Positions 42,953 to 51,717 are shown, counted from the stretch's first letter. The stretch: DNA of 64,000 nt from Accumulibacter appositus (GCF_035440685.1 NZ_DAORMW010000001.1); one strand, 5' to 3'. The notes: a model not told the origin generated them from the sequence alone. Program-made: numbers and translations.

Positions 42953-44125
42953 TCATGCGGAACCATCTGAATCTAAGAACATATTTATATCCTGTAAGGC
43001 AGCATCGCCGGACGTTCGCGGGCGCGGATTGCGGGTCTTGGCGAGCGCGATTTCAGCCAGTGCGTCGCGCAGCAGCGAAAGACCGTCGCCGCAACGAGCG
43101 CTGACGCGAACCCGCAGGAGTGTACCATATTCATCCCTTTCGACTGTCGGCGGCAGGCCGGTCAGATCGAGCTTGTTGAGTACCATCAGTTGCGGAACCT
43201 CGGCGGCGCCGATCTCGGCGAGCACCTTATTGACATCGCCCACCTGTTCATCACGCGCCGGACTCGCCGAATCGACCACGTGCAGCAGCAGATCGGCCTC
43301 GGCTGTCGCTTCGAGCGTGGCGTGGAAAGCAGCAACCAGCGAGTGCGGCAGATCGCGAATAAAGCCGACGGTATCGGAAAGCACGATATGGCCAACCTCG
43401 GCCAACCACAGCTTGCGGGTCGTCGTATCCAGCGTCGCGAAGAGCTGGTCGGCAGCAAAGACGCCGGCATGGGTGAGCGCGTTGAACAAGGTCGACTTGC
43501 CGGCGTTGGTATAGCCGACCAGCGACACGTTCAGCAACTCGCCTCGCCCGCGCGCCTTGCGCTGCACGCCGCGCTGACGCTCGAGCTTGACCAGCCGCTC
43601 TTTTAGCGACTTGACCCGCAGACCCAGCAGGCGGCGGTCGGTTTCCAGCTGCGTTTCGCCCGGACCGCGCAGACCGATACCGCCTTTCTGCCGCTCCAGG
43701 TGCGTCCAGCCACGAACCAGCCGCGTTGACAGATGTTCGAGCTGCGCCAGCTCGACCTGCAACTTGCCTTCGGCACTCTTTGCCCGCTGCGCGAAGATAT
43801 CGAGGATCAGGCTGGTCCGATCGATGACCCGGCACTGCAGCGTGTGCTCGAGATTGCGCTCCTGACCAGCGCTCAATTCGTGATTGAAAATCACCAGGTC
43901 GGCCTCGTGCGCCAACACTTCGGCAGCAATCTCCTGGACCTTGCCCTTACCGGCGTAAGTCGCCGCATCCGGGCTGTGACGGCGACCATGCACGACAGCA
44001 CCGATCGACGCGCCCGCAGAAAGCGCCAGCAGACGAACTTCTTCAAGTTGCTCGGTCAGGTCGTCGCGGCCGAAGTCCAGTTGGACGATGACCGCCCGTT
44101 CCTCTGCTGAGGGACGCTCATGCAT
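42953..44125 (-). CDS. hflX: GTPase HflX
   Basis: Ribosome-associated GTPase that splits stalled or heat-damaged 70S ribosomes. 390 aa; N-terminal HflX domain (TYAGKGKVQEIA, VIDRTSLILDIFAQRA), a Gly-rich linker (GGIGLRGPGETQLETDRR) and a GTPase domain with G1 GYTNAGKST, G3 DTVGFI and G4 NKLD. Between hfq and hflK in the conserved order. The gap to hfq is 112 bp. Confidence 0.96.
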   Translation of the reverse strand: MHERPSAEERAVIVQLDFGRDDLTEQLEEVRLLALSAGASIGAVVHGRRHSPDAATYAGKGKVQEIAAEVLAHEADLVIFNHELSAGQERNLEHTLQCRVIDRTSLILDIFAQRAKSAEGKLQVELAQLEHLSTRLVRGWTHLERQKGGIGLRGPGETQLETDRRLLGLRVKSLKERLVKLERQRGVQRKARGRGELLNVSLVGYTNAGKSTLFNALTHAGVFAADQLFATLDTTTRKLWLAEVGHIVLSDTVGFIRDLPHSLVAAFHATLEATAEADLLLHVVDSASPARDEQVGDVNKVLAEIGAAEVPQLMVLNKLDLTGLPPTVERDEYGTLLRVRVSARCGDGLSLLRDALAEIALAKTRNPRPRTSGDAALQDINMFLDSDGSA

Positions 44126-44237
44126 GCAAATATTCCGGGAGAATTGGCTCAGACTTCAGAAGATCGGAGCGGGTCAGAAAGTGGGAAGAGAAGCGCTGGG
44201 GCGCGACCTGACACCCATGCGACCAGGCACTGATCGA

Positions 44238-44477
44238 TCAGCCCTCGCTGTTGGCGTCCTGCTGGATGGTGATTGGACGCGACGGCACAACCGTCGAAAT
44301 CGCGTGTTTGTATACCATCTGGGTAACAGTGTTCTTGAGCAGGACGACATACTGATCGAAGGATTCAACCTGCCCTTGCAGCTTGATGCCATTGACCAGA
44401 TAGATCGAAACTGGAACCCGTTCGCGCCGCAAGGTATTGAGAAACGGGTCTTGTAAAAGTTGCCCTTTATTATTCAT
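44238..44477 (-). CDS. hfq: RNA chaperone Hfq
   Basis: Hexameric Sm-like protein that pairs small RNAs with mRNAs. 79 aa; Sm1 QDPFLNTLRRERVPVSIYLVNGIKLQGQ (proximal Q8- and F/K-type residues visible) and Sm2 YKHAISTVVPSR. The tail is short, as in betaproteobacteria. GGAG precedes the ATG. The usual upstream neighbour der is absent; an accessory patch lies there instead. Confidence 0.97.
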   Translation of the reverse strand: MNNKGQLLQDPFLNTLRRERVPVSIYLVNGIKLQGQVESFDQYVVLLKNTVTQMVYKHAISTVVPSRPITIQQDANSEG

Positions 44478-44817
44478 GCTACGAACTCCATGTTTATTCG
44501 TGTTTTGGAGAGACCAGCATAATTGATTTCACTGTCGTTTGCCATAACGCGTTCAAAGGGGATTTTGCCCCCGCTATCTCAGGGTCCTGACGGCCGGCAG
44601 CCTGGCGGCGGTCCCGCGACCAGGGGCGGCCGTCGGCGTGATTGCGCGGCCGTAGGCGCCGCCTCGCCTTCCGACAGGCCTGCCGCCCCAGCCGCTTGCG
44701 TGGCGTGACCAGAGAGTGCAGTCACGCCCGCTGGTGGCGTCGCCTTGGCGAATCGTCCTTCAAACGCGTCCACTCCGCTGGCGGCGACGACGTCACCGCC
44801 CCACGGAAACCGTCACC
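44478..44817. other. Intergenic region upstream of hfq
   Basis: 340 bp. The first 80 bases or so are AT-rich and probably hold the hfq promoter on the minus strand, though I cannot place convincing -35/-10 boxes. The remainder is GC-rich with no conserved frame. Confidence 0.35.
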
Positions 44818-45036
44818 ATGATTGGCGCCATCACCCAAATTCTGGTTTTTCAGCTGATCGGCGAGTTCATTGTCAGGACGCTGCTCTTGCGGATCCCGGG
44901 CCGCGTGATCGGCATGGCGCGACGCTTCGCCGCCCTCGTCGCGCGCGGCGGGCCGTCGAAGGAACTGCGCAGTGCCGCACAGGGGCAGGCACCACTGCGG
45001 TCTGAAGAATTGGCGGTTGCGCAAGCGCTTGTGTGA
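44818..45036 (+). pseudogene. Truncated CidA/LrgA-family holin-like remnant
   Basis: 72 codons beginning MIGAITQILVFQLIGEFIVRT, then LRIPGRVIGM and FAALVARGG, which closely follow the start of CidA/LrgA proteins (usually about 115-125 aa). The expected second membrane segment is damaged (MARRFAALVAR where hydrophobic residues are normal). The frame leaves the family after about residue 50 and stops before the LLFVPAGVGVM region. The partner LrgB/CidB is not present. I read it as a decaying fragment, though I infer the alignment from memory of the family. Confidence 0.6.
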
Positions 45037-45130
45037 CGCTGGAAGGGCGTGGCATGGAACGGACCTCCAGCCGCGCTTCGGCAAGCTGGCGGCCCGAGCA
45101 CACATGTCTGTGGCGCAGGAATCCGGGAGC

Positions 45131-46246
45131 TCAGCAGCTCGCGGCGGACTTTTCGCGTGCCAAGGCACACTGCAAACGGTCAATGAGCCTGTCGACGACC
45201 AGCATCTGGTGCATGGTCTGCGGCGTTTCCGGAAGTCGTTTGCGCAGTTCTGACGCGGAAGTGAATGGTGCCGTGAGCGCAGCGTAGCGGCGTCGAAGCT
45301 GCGGTTCACCGGCGAGTTCGAGGAAGCGAAGCTGGATGTACAAATGGGCGAGGTCCTTAGTATGGTGCGTACCGATGCTGGTGCCACCGACGTGATACAC
45401 ACCGTCGTCCGTGGCCAGCTCGATCTGCCCGAGGCTGAAGCCTTCGCCATAGGCCAAGGCGAGCAGAACGTGCAGCGTGTCGTAGAAGTCGTGGTAGCTC
45501 TTCATCGCTGCACCGTCGTTCAGCCCCAGGGCGGCGAGCCGGCTTCGCGCTGGTTCGGGAACTTGGCGGTAACTCTGAGCACCCACACCGTATTTCGCCA
45601 TCAGGCACCTGAAGACCTCCACCCGAAAGTACAGGAAATGGGTCAGCGGGTAGACCCACTTGCCGTCAGCGCTGGCATCACTCAGCAGGCACAGCAAGAA
45701 CTCCTCGTCGGCGAATAGAAGCTGCGTCAGCACCGTCTTGTCGAACAGGTAGAGATCATGGTCTAACAGACCGAAGTCGCGCGGGTTGTGGCGCAACAGC
45801 ATGTTGATCATCGACCCGTGGCCTGCGCTGGAGTTCGGCATAGTGGCAACCCGGAATTGCGGCAGATGCGGCCAATGGGCACGAAGCAGGTCAGCCTCCC
45901 AGCGGTGGGCGCCGTTGAGCAACAGGATGACACGCAGGTCGTTGTTGACCAAGCGCAGGCAGGGCAACAAGAAATGCAGCGTTTGCGGCATCACGATCAC
46001 GTAGAAGTGCCCGCCCAGGCAATCGGCCAGACCGCTCTGGAAGCGCCGAAAGCGCCCCGGCGTCACCCAGCGCTGGAGCACGCCGTCGTTGATCGCATAG
46101 GCCAGCTTCCGGTAGGCACGCACCGCGACGGCCTGCGGCAAGCGCCACACGACGGTCCCCACTCGTCCATGACCACGATCGCGCAGGCGCTGGTAAAGCA
46201 TCCGTGCCGACCGCAGGTTGACGCGTAGTTGGCCTACCAGGCCCAT
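45131..46246 (-). CDS. Unknown protein, possibly GT-A-type glycosyltransferase
   Basis: 371 aa, no signal peptide, moderately hydrophobic core. The order GGHFYVIVMPQTLHFLLPCL, LRVILLLNGAHRWEADLLRAHWP, GHGSMINMLLRH, then FGLLDHDLYLFD (D162, H163, D164) looks like a nucleotide-sugar GT-A fold with a DxD motif. This is a fold guess only. Late residues contain VYHVGGTSIGTHHT. The ATG at 46246 overlaps the stop of a short upstream frame (TAATG); an in-frame GTG at 46258 is the alternative. It sits alone in an accessory patch between hfq and the motor cluster. Confidence 0.65.
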   Translation of the reverse strand: MGLVGQLRVNLRSARMLYQRLRDRGHGRVGTVVWRLPQAVAVRAYRKLAYAINDGVLQRWVTPGRFRRFQSGLADCLGGHFYVIVMPQTLHFLLPCLRLVNNDLRVILLLNGAHRWEADLLRAHWPHLPQFRVATMPNSSAGHGSMINMLLRHNPRDFGLLDHDLYLFDKTVLTQLLFADEEFLLCLLSDASADGKWVYPLTHFLYFRVEVFRCLMAKYGVGAQSYRQVPEPARSRLAALGLNDGAAMKSYHDFYDTLHVLLALAYGEGFSLGQIELATDDGVYHVGGTSIGTHHTKDLAHLYIQLRFLELAGEPQLRRRYAALTAPFTSASELRKRLPETPQTMHQMLVVDRLIDRLQCALAREKSAASC

Positions 46247-46542
46247 TAATCCGCCCACACCGCAGCCGCGAGCCCGCCAACGCCTGTCACAGGGCTAGAA
46301 GGTGGGAGCGTCGCTGCCGCCATTGGAATGCACAAGCCAGCATGTTCGACGCGTCGCGCGCAAACGCAGGCATCTCGAAGTAGTGTGCTCCTCACGGGCC
46401 GTGATCCTGGTTCCGGTGTGGACGCACGGCCCGTGGCGGAAGGCCTCAACCGGAGTTCGGTACGCAGGTCGGCACGCAGTTCGGTACGCAGGTCGGCACG
46501 CAGTTCGGCAATATCGCGGCGCGCAGAGCCAAGTCCAGCCAT
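46246..46542 (-). pseudogene. Fragment of a coiled-coil protein with tandem repeats
   Basis: An ATG frame of 98 codons starts MAGLGSARRDIAELRADLRT, repeats ELRADLRT, then turns into unconserved Pro/Ala/Arg-rich sequence. The beginning resembles short coiled-coil proteins that normally end in a membrane helix, which is missing. Its TAA overlaps the ATG of the downstream gene. I think it is a remnant; it could still act as a coupled leader frame. Confidence 0.35.
46455..46510. repeat. Tandem 24-bp repeat (degenerate 12-bp unit)
   Basis: Two identical 24-bp units (46455-46478 and 46479-46502) and the start of a third (46503-46510). Each is made of two near-identical 12-mers, GTTCGGTACGCA and GGTCGGCACGCA. 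On the minus strand these encode the heptad-like LRAD/LRTE pattern. Confidence 0.85.
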
Positions 46543-46989
46543 AGTATTCGCTTGCGAAGGATAGGACACCCAACGGGAGAACGGAAAGCATATGAGCCTC
46601 CATGAAGGGACGTCAATCTCGAAACGGCGGCCCTTGCCGAGTCGTCCGAGCTTCGCCCCGCTCAGCACCTGCGCGCCTGCATGCTGCCGCACCTATCAGG
46701 CGATGCGCTGGTCGCAGTCGTATGTTGGCTCCGATTGCGCTTGGGGGCCATCCTCGACCGTGGCGACATCGGCCAGTGCGCAGAACAAGGGCATACTTGC
46801 GCAGCAGCTCCGGCCGGAGATCGCCGACAGCGGTGATTGCCGACGAGCACTCTTTGCCCTGCGCGCAAGACACGACTTGCCTGCGCTGCAGCCATGCCCT
46901 CCTCCACCAAAAAGTTGAAATTCCCAGACGGCCACGCTGGCGCATCGAGAAGAAGCCCGCGAAGCGCTAAGCAGCCGACAATCTCAGTT
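46543..46989. other. Gene-poor stretch
   Basis: About 450 bp between the repeat fragment and the DUF2894 gene. Open frames exist on both strands but none shows a recognisable domain, a good ribosome-binding site or a consistent codon pattern. Possibly decayed coding sequence; I see no terminal inverted repeats of an insertion sequence. Confidence 0.35.
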
Positions 46990-47895
46990 TCATTTGGCCT
47001 TTCCCTTTTTCCCTTTCTGGTTGCCAAGCCTACTCTTTTCGCCGGCCTGCTCCAGCCACAGGAGCGTATCCGCATAGGCGACAAGGCGGCCGAGGTAATC
47101 CGGAGACAACTCCCGCAGAGTCTCCAGTGAGCGTATCACCAGGGCCTGCGGATTTAGCGGACCTGGGGCCTCAGGGCCTTCGCTGATTGCCCGCTTTACC
47201 CGCTTGTCGGAACCGTGTTTCTCCAGGAGCTCGCGCAACTGTCGCGCAGAAGTCAATTCCTTTGCCCGATTACTGCTGCCTCGGTCGCCAGGACGCTGGC
47301 GACGCACCTTGTCCGACGCCACCGGAACACTGGATGGTGGCGACGATGTCGCTAGCGCGGAGGACTGCAGCAGCGCGTCTTCCTGTCGGCGCAACAGGTC
47401 GACAAGAGAGACATCGCTCTCTTCCTCAACCCAGCCAAACGAACTCTGGCCAATCTGCGTCGTTAACTTGGCAAGAGCACTGACTGCCGAGGCACCCTCC
47501 TCCGTGCCCTTTTGTTTTTTCAGCTTGAGCACCAGTCGCTGCACCGCGCGAACGTTCCCCTCCTCGAGTAAGGAACGAACAATTGCGACGGACTCGGGGA
47601 ATTGTGCGGCGATCATCGCGGCAGCTTCGTGTGCGCGTGCGAAGTCCTCCTGGTAGTCAGCCAGTGCACTGCGGACCTTGCTTTCCAGGATCAGGCGAAC
47701 CGATTCCCTTTGCTCCGCAGCTCTCGCGGCCATCGATTCGATCACTCTGAAGCGAACCGGATCGAACTTGTCGGCGCCGCTTCGCTTCAGATCAACAATC
47801 CCCCCCCAGGCATCGGCAGCGCCCATTTTTGACAAGCTCAGCGGCGTCGCAGCTTGCAGGCGGTCGGAAGCACTATCGGCGCCCCTATCCGTCAT
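46990..47895 (-). CDS. DUF2894-type protein, last gene of the motor cluster
   Basis: 301 aa, soluble, without signal peptide. Residues 30-110 are helical (FRVIESMAARAAEQRESVRLILESKVRSALADYQEDFARAHEAAAMI). The middle is variable and charged; residues 205-285 (SARQLRELLEKHGSDKRVKRAISEGPEAPGPLNPQALVIRSLETLRELSPDYLGRLVAYADTLLWLEQ) form a conserved-looking C-terminal block before a Lys-rich tail. This fits DUF2894, function unknown. ATG 47895 overlaps the OmpA-like gene by 11 bp. Confidence 0.75.
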   Translation of the reverse strand: MTDRGADSASDRLQAATPLSLSKMGAADAWGGIVDLKRSGADKFDPVRFRVIESMAARAAEQRESVRLILESKVRSALADYQEDFARAHEAAAMIAAQFPESVAIVRSLLEEGNVRAVQRLVLKLKKQKGTEEGASAVSALAKLTTQIGQSSFGWVEEESDVSLVDLLRRQEDALLQSSALATSSPPSSVPVASDKVRRQRPGDRGSSNRAKELTSARQLRELLEKHGSDKRVKRAISEGPEAPGPLNPQALVIRSLETLRELSPDYLGRLVAYADTLLWLEQAGEKSRLGNQKGKKGKAK

Positions 47896-48544
47896 GCGAC
47901 GACTTTGCTTCGCTTCCTTGCTTGTTGGCACGCGGCACGGGCGCCATCTCGACGCGACGATTCTGCGAGCGGCCCTTCTCGTCTTGATTGGAAACGACTG
48001 GTTGCTGTGCGCCAAACGCCGCTGCGAAGACCATTGCTGGCGGCATGCCGTCTTCGATCAATGCCCGGGTCACGGTGAGCGCTCGTTCCGCCGACAATTG
48101 CCAGTTGTCACTGTAGCGATGGTTACCTTGTTGAATCGGCAGGTCGTCGGTGAAGCCGCTGACCATCAATAGCTGATCTCTTTGGTCCAGATAGACCTTG
48201 AGCGGAACCACCAGAGTGCGCAGCAATTCCCGTCCTTCCGGCTGCAACTCGTCGGAATTCAGGGAAAACAGGACGCTGCCACTGATACCGATGCGACCGT
48301 CGCGCAGGGTCACCCGTCCCGCGGCCAAGGGATCGGCCAGCGCTTGTTCGAGCGCCATTCGCCGCTGCTCCTCCGCCTGGCGCTTCTCGACTTCCCGTTC
48401 CAGTGACTGCGCAAGCTCCAGCTGAAATCCCAACGCCCACACCAGAAGCAGGACGAAGACGCCGACAAGAGCCGACATCAGGTCACCAAAAATTGCCCAG
48501 ATCGGAGTTTTCTCGGAGAACCCATCTTCCAGTTCTTCCATCAC
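47885..48544 (-). CDS. MotB/ZorB-like protein with OmpA domain
   Basis: 219 aa. A single membrane helix (about 15-38) carries an Asp at its start (D21 in AIFGDLMSALVGVF), the position of the proton-carrying Asp in MotB and ZorB. A short coiled coil follows, then an OmpA-like peptidoglycan-binding domain (about 90-200) with LFSLNSDELQPEG, SGFTDDLPI, LSAERA and NRRVEM. It would anchor a stator to the cell wall. It overlaps the MotA-like gene by ATGA and the DUF2894 gene by 11 bp. Confidence 0.85.
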   Translation of the reverse strand: MMEELEDGFSEKTPIWAIFGDLMSALVGVFVLLLVWALGFQLELAQSLEREVEKRQAEEQRRMALEQALADPLAAGRVTLRDGRIGISGSVLFSLNSDELQPEGRELLRTLVVPLKVYLDQRDQLLMVSGFTDDLPIQQGNHRYSDNWQLSAERALTVTRALIEDGMPPAMVFAAAFGAQQPVVSNQDEKGRSQNRRVEMAPVPRANKQGSEAKSSHDG

Positions 48545-50619
48545 CCGACCTCTTCCCGCACGGGCTCGGAAGCGCGCTTTCCAGGACGGCGAAGCTGGCG
48601 CAGCTCCTCGAAAATCTCCTTCTGGGAAAGCATGCTGTGATCGATGATTTCCCGGGCCTGTGCCACGTAGTAGGCCAGTTGCTCATCGCTGCGCGTCGTC
48701 GCTTTCGTCAGCGATTGCTCGATGTGATCAAGGCTTTCGACGAGCTTGCCATTGGATTCATTGAACAGACCGACAGCGAGTGTAAATGCTTCCCCGAGAC
48801 TCGACATTTCTATCGCACTCCCGGCAAAATCATCGGCAATCTGTGCGGCTTTGCCAGCCAGACTTTCGGCGATTCGGGAGAGCTTCGACACTTCCGATTC
48901 CACCTGCCCGGAAAATCGCGAACCCACATCCTCCAGCAGGGTGGCCGATGAGGTAAGCAATGCCTCGACCGCCTCTCGCTGCCCGCTGCTGACCTGTTGC
49001 AGTGAGGTCGCCAAGCTGCCGAGTTCGCTCATGATCCGCTGCCGCTCCGCGAGGAGAACGTTGTCACGGTCGATATTGTTCGACATCTCGCGACGAAGAT
49101 GAGCAATCACTTCGGCGGCAGCACGCGGGGTTTCGGAGGCCGTCTGAATAAGTCGGGTCATGGGCTCTTCGAGTGAGTTCCCCAGGCTCGCCAATTGTGC
49201 CGCCACCGTCGACTGCAGACCAGCCAGGCTGGCAACAGCGGCCTGGCCGCGACGTTCTTCCTCGTTCCTGAGTGCCTGCAGTTCCGCCTTCAGGGTCGCG
49301 ATCAGCGCATTCATTCGCTCGCCATGGCCCTGCAACCATGAGGCTTCGGCATTAATCCTGGTCTCGATCAAGGCCTCGGAGGACTGCAAGAGAGCGCTCA
49401 CTTCAGCGAGCATGCCGCAGGAAGTCGCCCGGGCAGTAGCTGCCATTTCACTGGCCGTCTGCTGCATCAAGTCCGACAAGGCCTGGTGCTGAGCGCAAGA
49501 GCGCTCGCTGGCCTGTGCGAAGGAACAAGTCCAAATTTCGAGTCGCTCCCTGTCGGCCAGCTTCTGGCCTTCTGCCCAAGCCGTTGAGCGCTTATCGAAG
49601 GAATCCAGGAAGGAGCTTGTCAGGCCCTCAAGTTGCTGCTGAGCGGTGAGGGTCAGGTGCTGATGCGTTCTTTGCGTTTCAGCGCCGATGTTCGTAACCA
49701 AACCCTCGATCAGTGGTCGGATACTCTCGCCCAGCAGCCGTCCACTCTCGATTGCCTGGCGACCGCTCGCGGCGACACTTTCCCTGAGGGACCGGTCGAC
49801 CGAGCTGGCGAGCTCGGAATAGCTGCTGCTTGCGGATTGGTGAAAGCGCTCCTGGTTGGCAATCAACTTCTCTCCCAGCTGTTCACCCATGCGCTCCAAT
49901 ACGGCCGCGAGAACATGCAGTCTTTCCGTAACTTCGGGAAGCGCCTTGGCTTGCGCTTGCACGGCCTTGAAAGCCTGTTGCCGGCTGTACGCCAGAGAAA
50001 ACTCCCGGAAAACAGTGGCCACCTGGCCATCAAGCTGCCTGGTCGCAGACATTCGGTCGCGTCGGCTGATGGTGGCACTCAGGCCGAGCATGGCGGACGC
50101 CGCCACCCCGGCCACGGAGGTGCCGAAAGCGAGCCCGAGGCCTTTGATGGGAGCAGCCAGACCGGCGCGAATGGCCTGTAGCTCAGTCGTTCCTTCAAGC
50201 GCAAATACGGCCCCTTGCAGGGTCGCGACCATGCCCAGGAAGGTTCCGAATAGGCCCAGCATGACCAGCAGGCCCACCAGATAGGGGGTAATCACGGGAG
50301 CCGGCAGCCCAACACGCTCGCCTTCGATACGCAGCCGCACCGAGTTCTGCAGCGACGGATGCAGCCTGGCCAGCCACTGCTCAAGAAAACCAGGACCCAC
50401 TTCCGGCGTCGTCCCGGACAATCCCGACAGCGCAGTCGAGAGCGTCGACGTCGCTCGCCGGAACTGCAGAATCTCGATGAAGCCAATCCCATAGACGCCG
50501 CCAATCACCACGGTCACGACCAGGCCCAAGGGATCGGAAGCGACGAACGTCAGCCCCATCGAAGCGATCGCCGCGGCTCCCAACAAAAATGCTATCGCAA
50601 AAAGCAGTCTACTTATCAA
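48541..50619 (-). CDS. MotA/ExbB/ZorA-like membrane protein with long coiled-coil tail (DUF802 type)
   Basis: 692 aa. Four hydrophobic segments lie at about 4-27, 31-51, 109-140 and 160-183. The third contains GLLVMLGLFGTFLGMVATLQG, the proton-channel signature shared by MotA, TolQ and ZorA. Residues of about 195-680 are almost entirely helical and coiled-coil, predicted to project into the cytoplasm, the layout seen in ZorA of the Zorya defence system. The start is TTG, overlapping the DUF3348 stop (TTGA). Downstream coupling to the OmpA-like gene is ATGA. Confidence 0.85.
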   Translation of the reverse strand: MISRLLFAIAFLLGAAAIASMGLTFVASDPLGLVVTVVIGGVYGIGFIEILQFRRATSTLSTALSGLSGTTPEVGPGFLEQWLARLHPSLQNSVRLRIEGERVGLPAPVITPYLVGLLVMLGLFGTFLGMVATLQGAVFALEGTTELQAIRAGLAAPIKGLGLAFGTSVAGVAASAMLGLSATISRRDRMSATRQLDGQVATVFREFSLAYSRQQAFKAVQAQAKALPEVTERLHVLAAVLERMGEQLGEKLIANQERFHQSASSSYSELASSVDRSLRESVAASGRQAIESGRLLGESIRPLIEGLVTNIGAETQRTHQHLTLTAQQQLEGLTSSFLDSFDKRSTAWAEGQKLADRERLEIWTCSFAQASERSCAQHQALSDLMQQTASEMAATARATSCGMLAEVSALLQSSEALIETRINAEASWLQGHGERMNALIATLKAELQALRNEEERRGQAAVASLAGLQSTVAAQLASLGNSLEEPMTRLIQTASETPRAAAEVIAHLRREMSNNIDRDNVLLAERQRIMSELGSLATSLQQVSSGQREAVEALLTSSATLLEDVGSRFSGQVESEVSKLSRIAESLAGKAAQIADDFAGSAIEMSSLGEAFTLAVGLFNESNGKLVESLDHIEQSLTKATTRSDEQLAYYVAQAREIIDHSMLSQKEIFEELRQLRRPGKRASEPVREEVG

Positions 50620-51389
50620 ACGCTCTCACCCTCTTCCTTAAGTGCTTCCATGAGTCCAAGAACCGGCTGCAAGCGAGCTTCAAGCTCGGCCAGCAGTGCC
50701 TCTTGCATTTCACCGGAAAACTGCGCAAGCCAGCCTCCCGCTTGACTCCACAACTGCGGATCATCGTCGGCCTCACCGCCGGCAATCGTTTCCAGATGGC
50801 TCTGGTACAAATCGTCAAAGCGCTTTCCGAGCAGCCGTGGGACTTCCGCAAACAGTTTCTGGGCAGGAGCAGAAAAGGCCTCATCCAGCCCGCTATCGAG
50901 GACGACCAGCCGGGCGAGCCTGGATGAACGCCCCGAGACGGCCAGCCGCACATTGGCCCTGAGCGTGTTAATTCTGAGAGCGATCTCCCTTTGCTGATTC
51001 GCATAGAACTGCTGGTAGCGCTTATAGCTCGTCAGCTCTTCCGCCGGCGTACTCGCGGTCACCTTCGGAAAGCCGAGCCACGACGCACCGGCACCGTGAC
51101 TAAAGCTGTTGACGATGGATTCCACGAGCTTCGTGCGCACCGTGAGAAACTCCGCTACGATCGACTCCGTCGGCTCTGTGGCATCTGTCTCTTTGCCAAT
51201 CTCGGATGTCATCGTTGCAAGCCGTCCATGCACCCTCGACAGAGCGATCGAGTCCGGCAGATTGATCAGTCGCCCAAGCCGTTCAGAAAAATGTTGATGC
51301 GAAACCGCGCCATCGGCAACCTCAAGCTCAGTTAGCAGGCGAACCAGTCTGGGGACATTCAAAGGTCTTGGCGGCGGGACTTGAGTCAT
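50616..51389 (-). CDS. DUF3348-type protein, first gene of the motor cluster
   Basis: 257 aa, soluble, mainly helical, no signal peptide. LVRLLTELEVADGAVSHQHFSERLGRLINLPDSIALS is the family-like N-terminus; GRSSRLARLVVLDSGLDEAFSAPAQKLFAEVPRLLGKRFDDLYQSH is the best-ordered later part. Matches DUF3348 as I remember it; function unknown. It begins the four-gene minus-strand run with a weak ribosome-binding site. A dispersed repeat lies directly upstream. Confidence 0.75.
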   Translation of the reverse strand: MTQVPPPRPLNVPRLVRLLTELEVADGAVSHQHFSERLGRLINLPDSIALSRVHGRLATMTSEIGKETDATEPTESIVAEFLTVRTKLVESIVNSFSHGAGASWLGFPKVTASTPAEELTSYKRYQQFYANQQREIALRINTLRANVRLAVSGRSSRLARLVVLDSGLDEAFSAPAQKLFAEVPRLLGKRFDDLYQSHLETIAGGEADDDPQLWSQAGGWLAQFSGEMQEALLAELEARLQPVLGLMEALKEEGESV

Positions 51390-51717
51390 AAGATGGCGTC
51401 AGCCAGATCGCCTCTCCCGCGGGGGGAAAAGCGCGGTTCGTGAGTCGCTTACGCGACAAAAGCGCTCTGGTCGTTAAGCCCGCCGCAACGAATAGTGAGG
51501 TTCACGGCGGCAAGAGTATATGAGGCGCCAGCAAACGGCGTCAATCTCGAAGTTCCACCCATGACAATCCTCGCCAGGCGGGGTGGTGGCAAACACCGGA
51601 ATCGCACCAATGCAATCTTCGCGCGGAGATCGTCACCGTCCGTTCCGCGCCGAGAGTTGCTGTTGGGGTATGGACGACGCGACCAACGGCGACGCGACGA
51701 GCTCCGGCCACCTGCCC
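51390..51717. other. Intergenic region between the motor cluster and the GMC oxidoreductase
   Basis: 328 bp. The left part contains a dispersed repeat (listed separately). The remainder shows no credible gene. The promoter of the motor cluster must lie here on the minus strand, but I could not place it. Confidence 0.4.
51411..51480. repeat. Dispersed intergenic repeat, copy 2
   Basis: CTCTCCCGC and a G/A-rich stretch precede GGTTCGTGAGTCGC (51435-51448), then TTACGCG and TTAAGCC. It shares the core, order and orientation of the unit before glnD (7153-7216). It lies in the probable promoter region of the DUF3348 gene. Confidence 0.6.

Noticed and set aside
46543..46989. Transposase remnant
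   Set aside because: Open frames show no transposase motif and I found no terminal inverted repeats or target duplication.
46990..51389. Complete Zorya defence system
   Set aside because: Only the ZorA/ZorB-like pair is present; no ZorD helicase/nuclease, ZorC or ZorE gene adjoins it.
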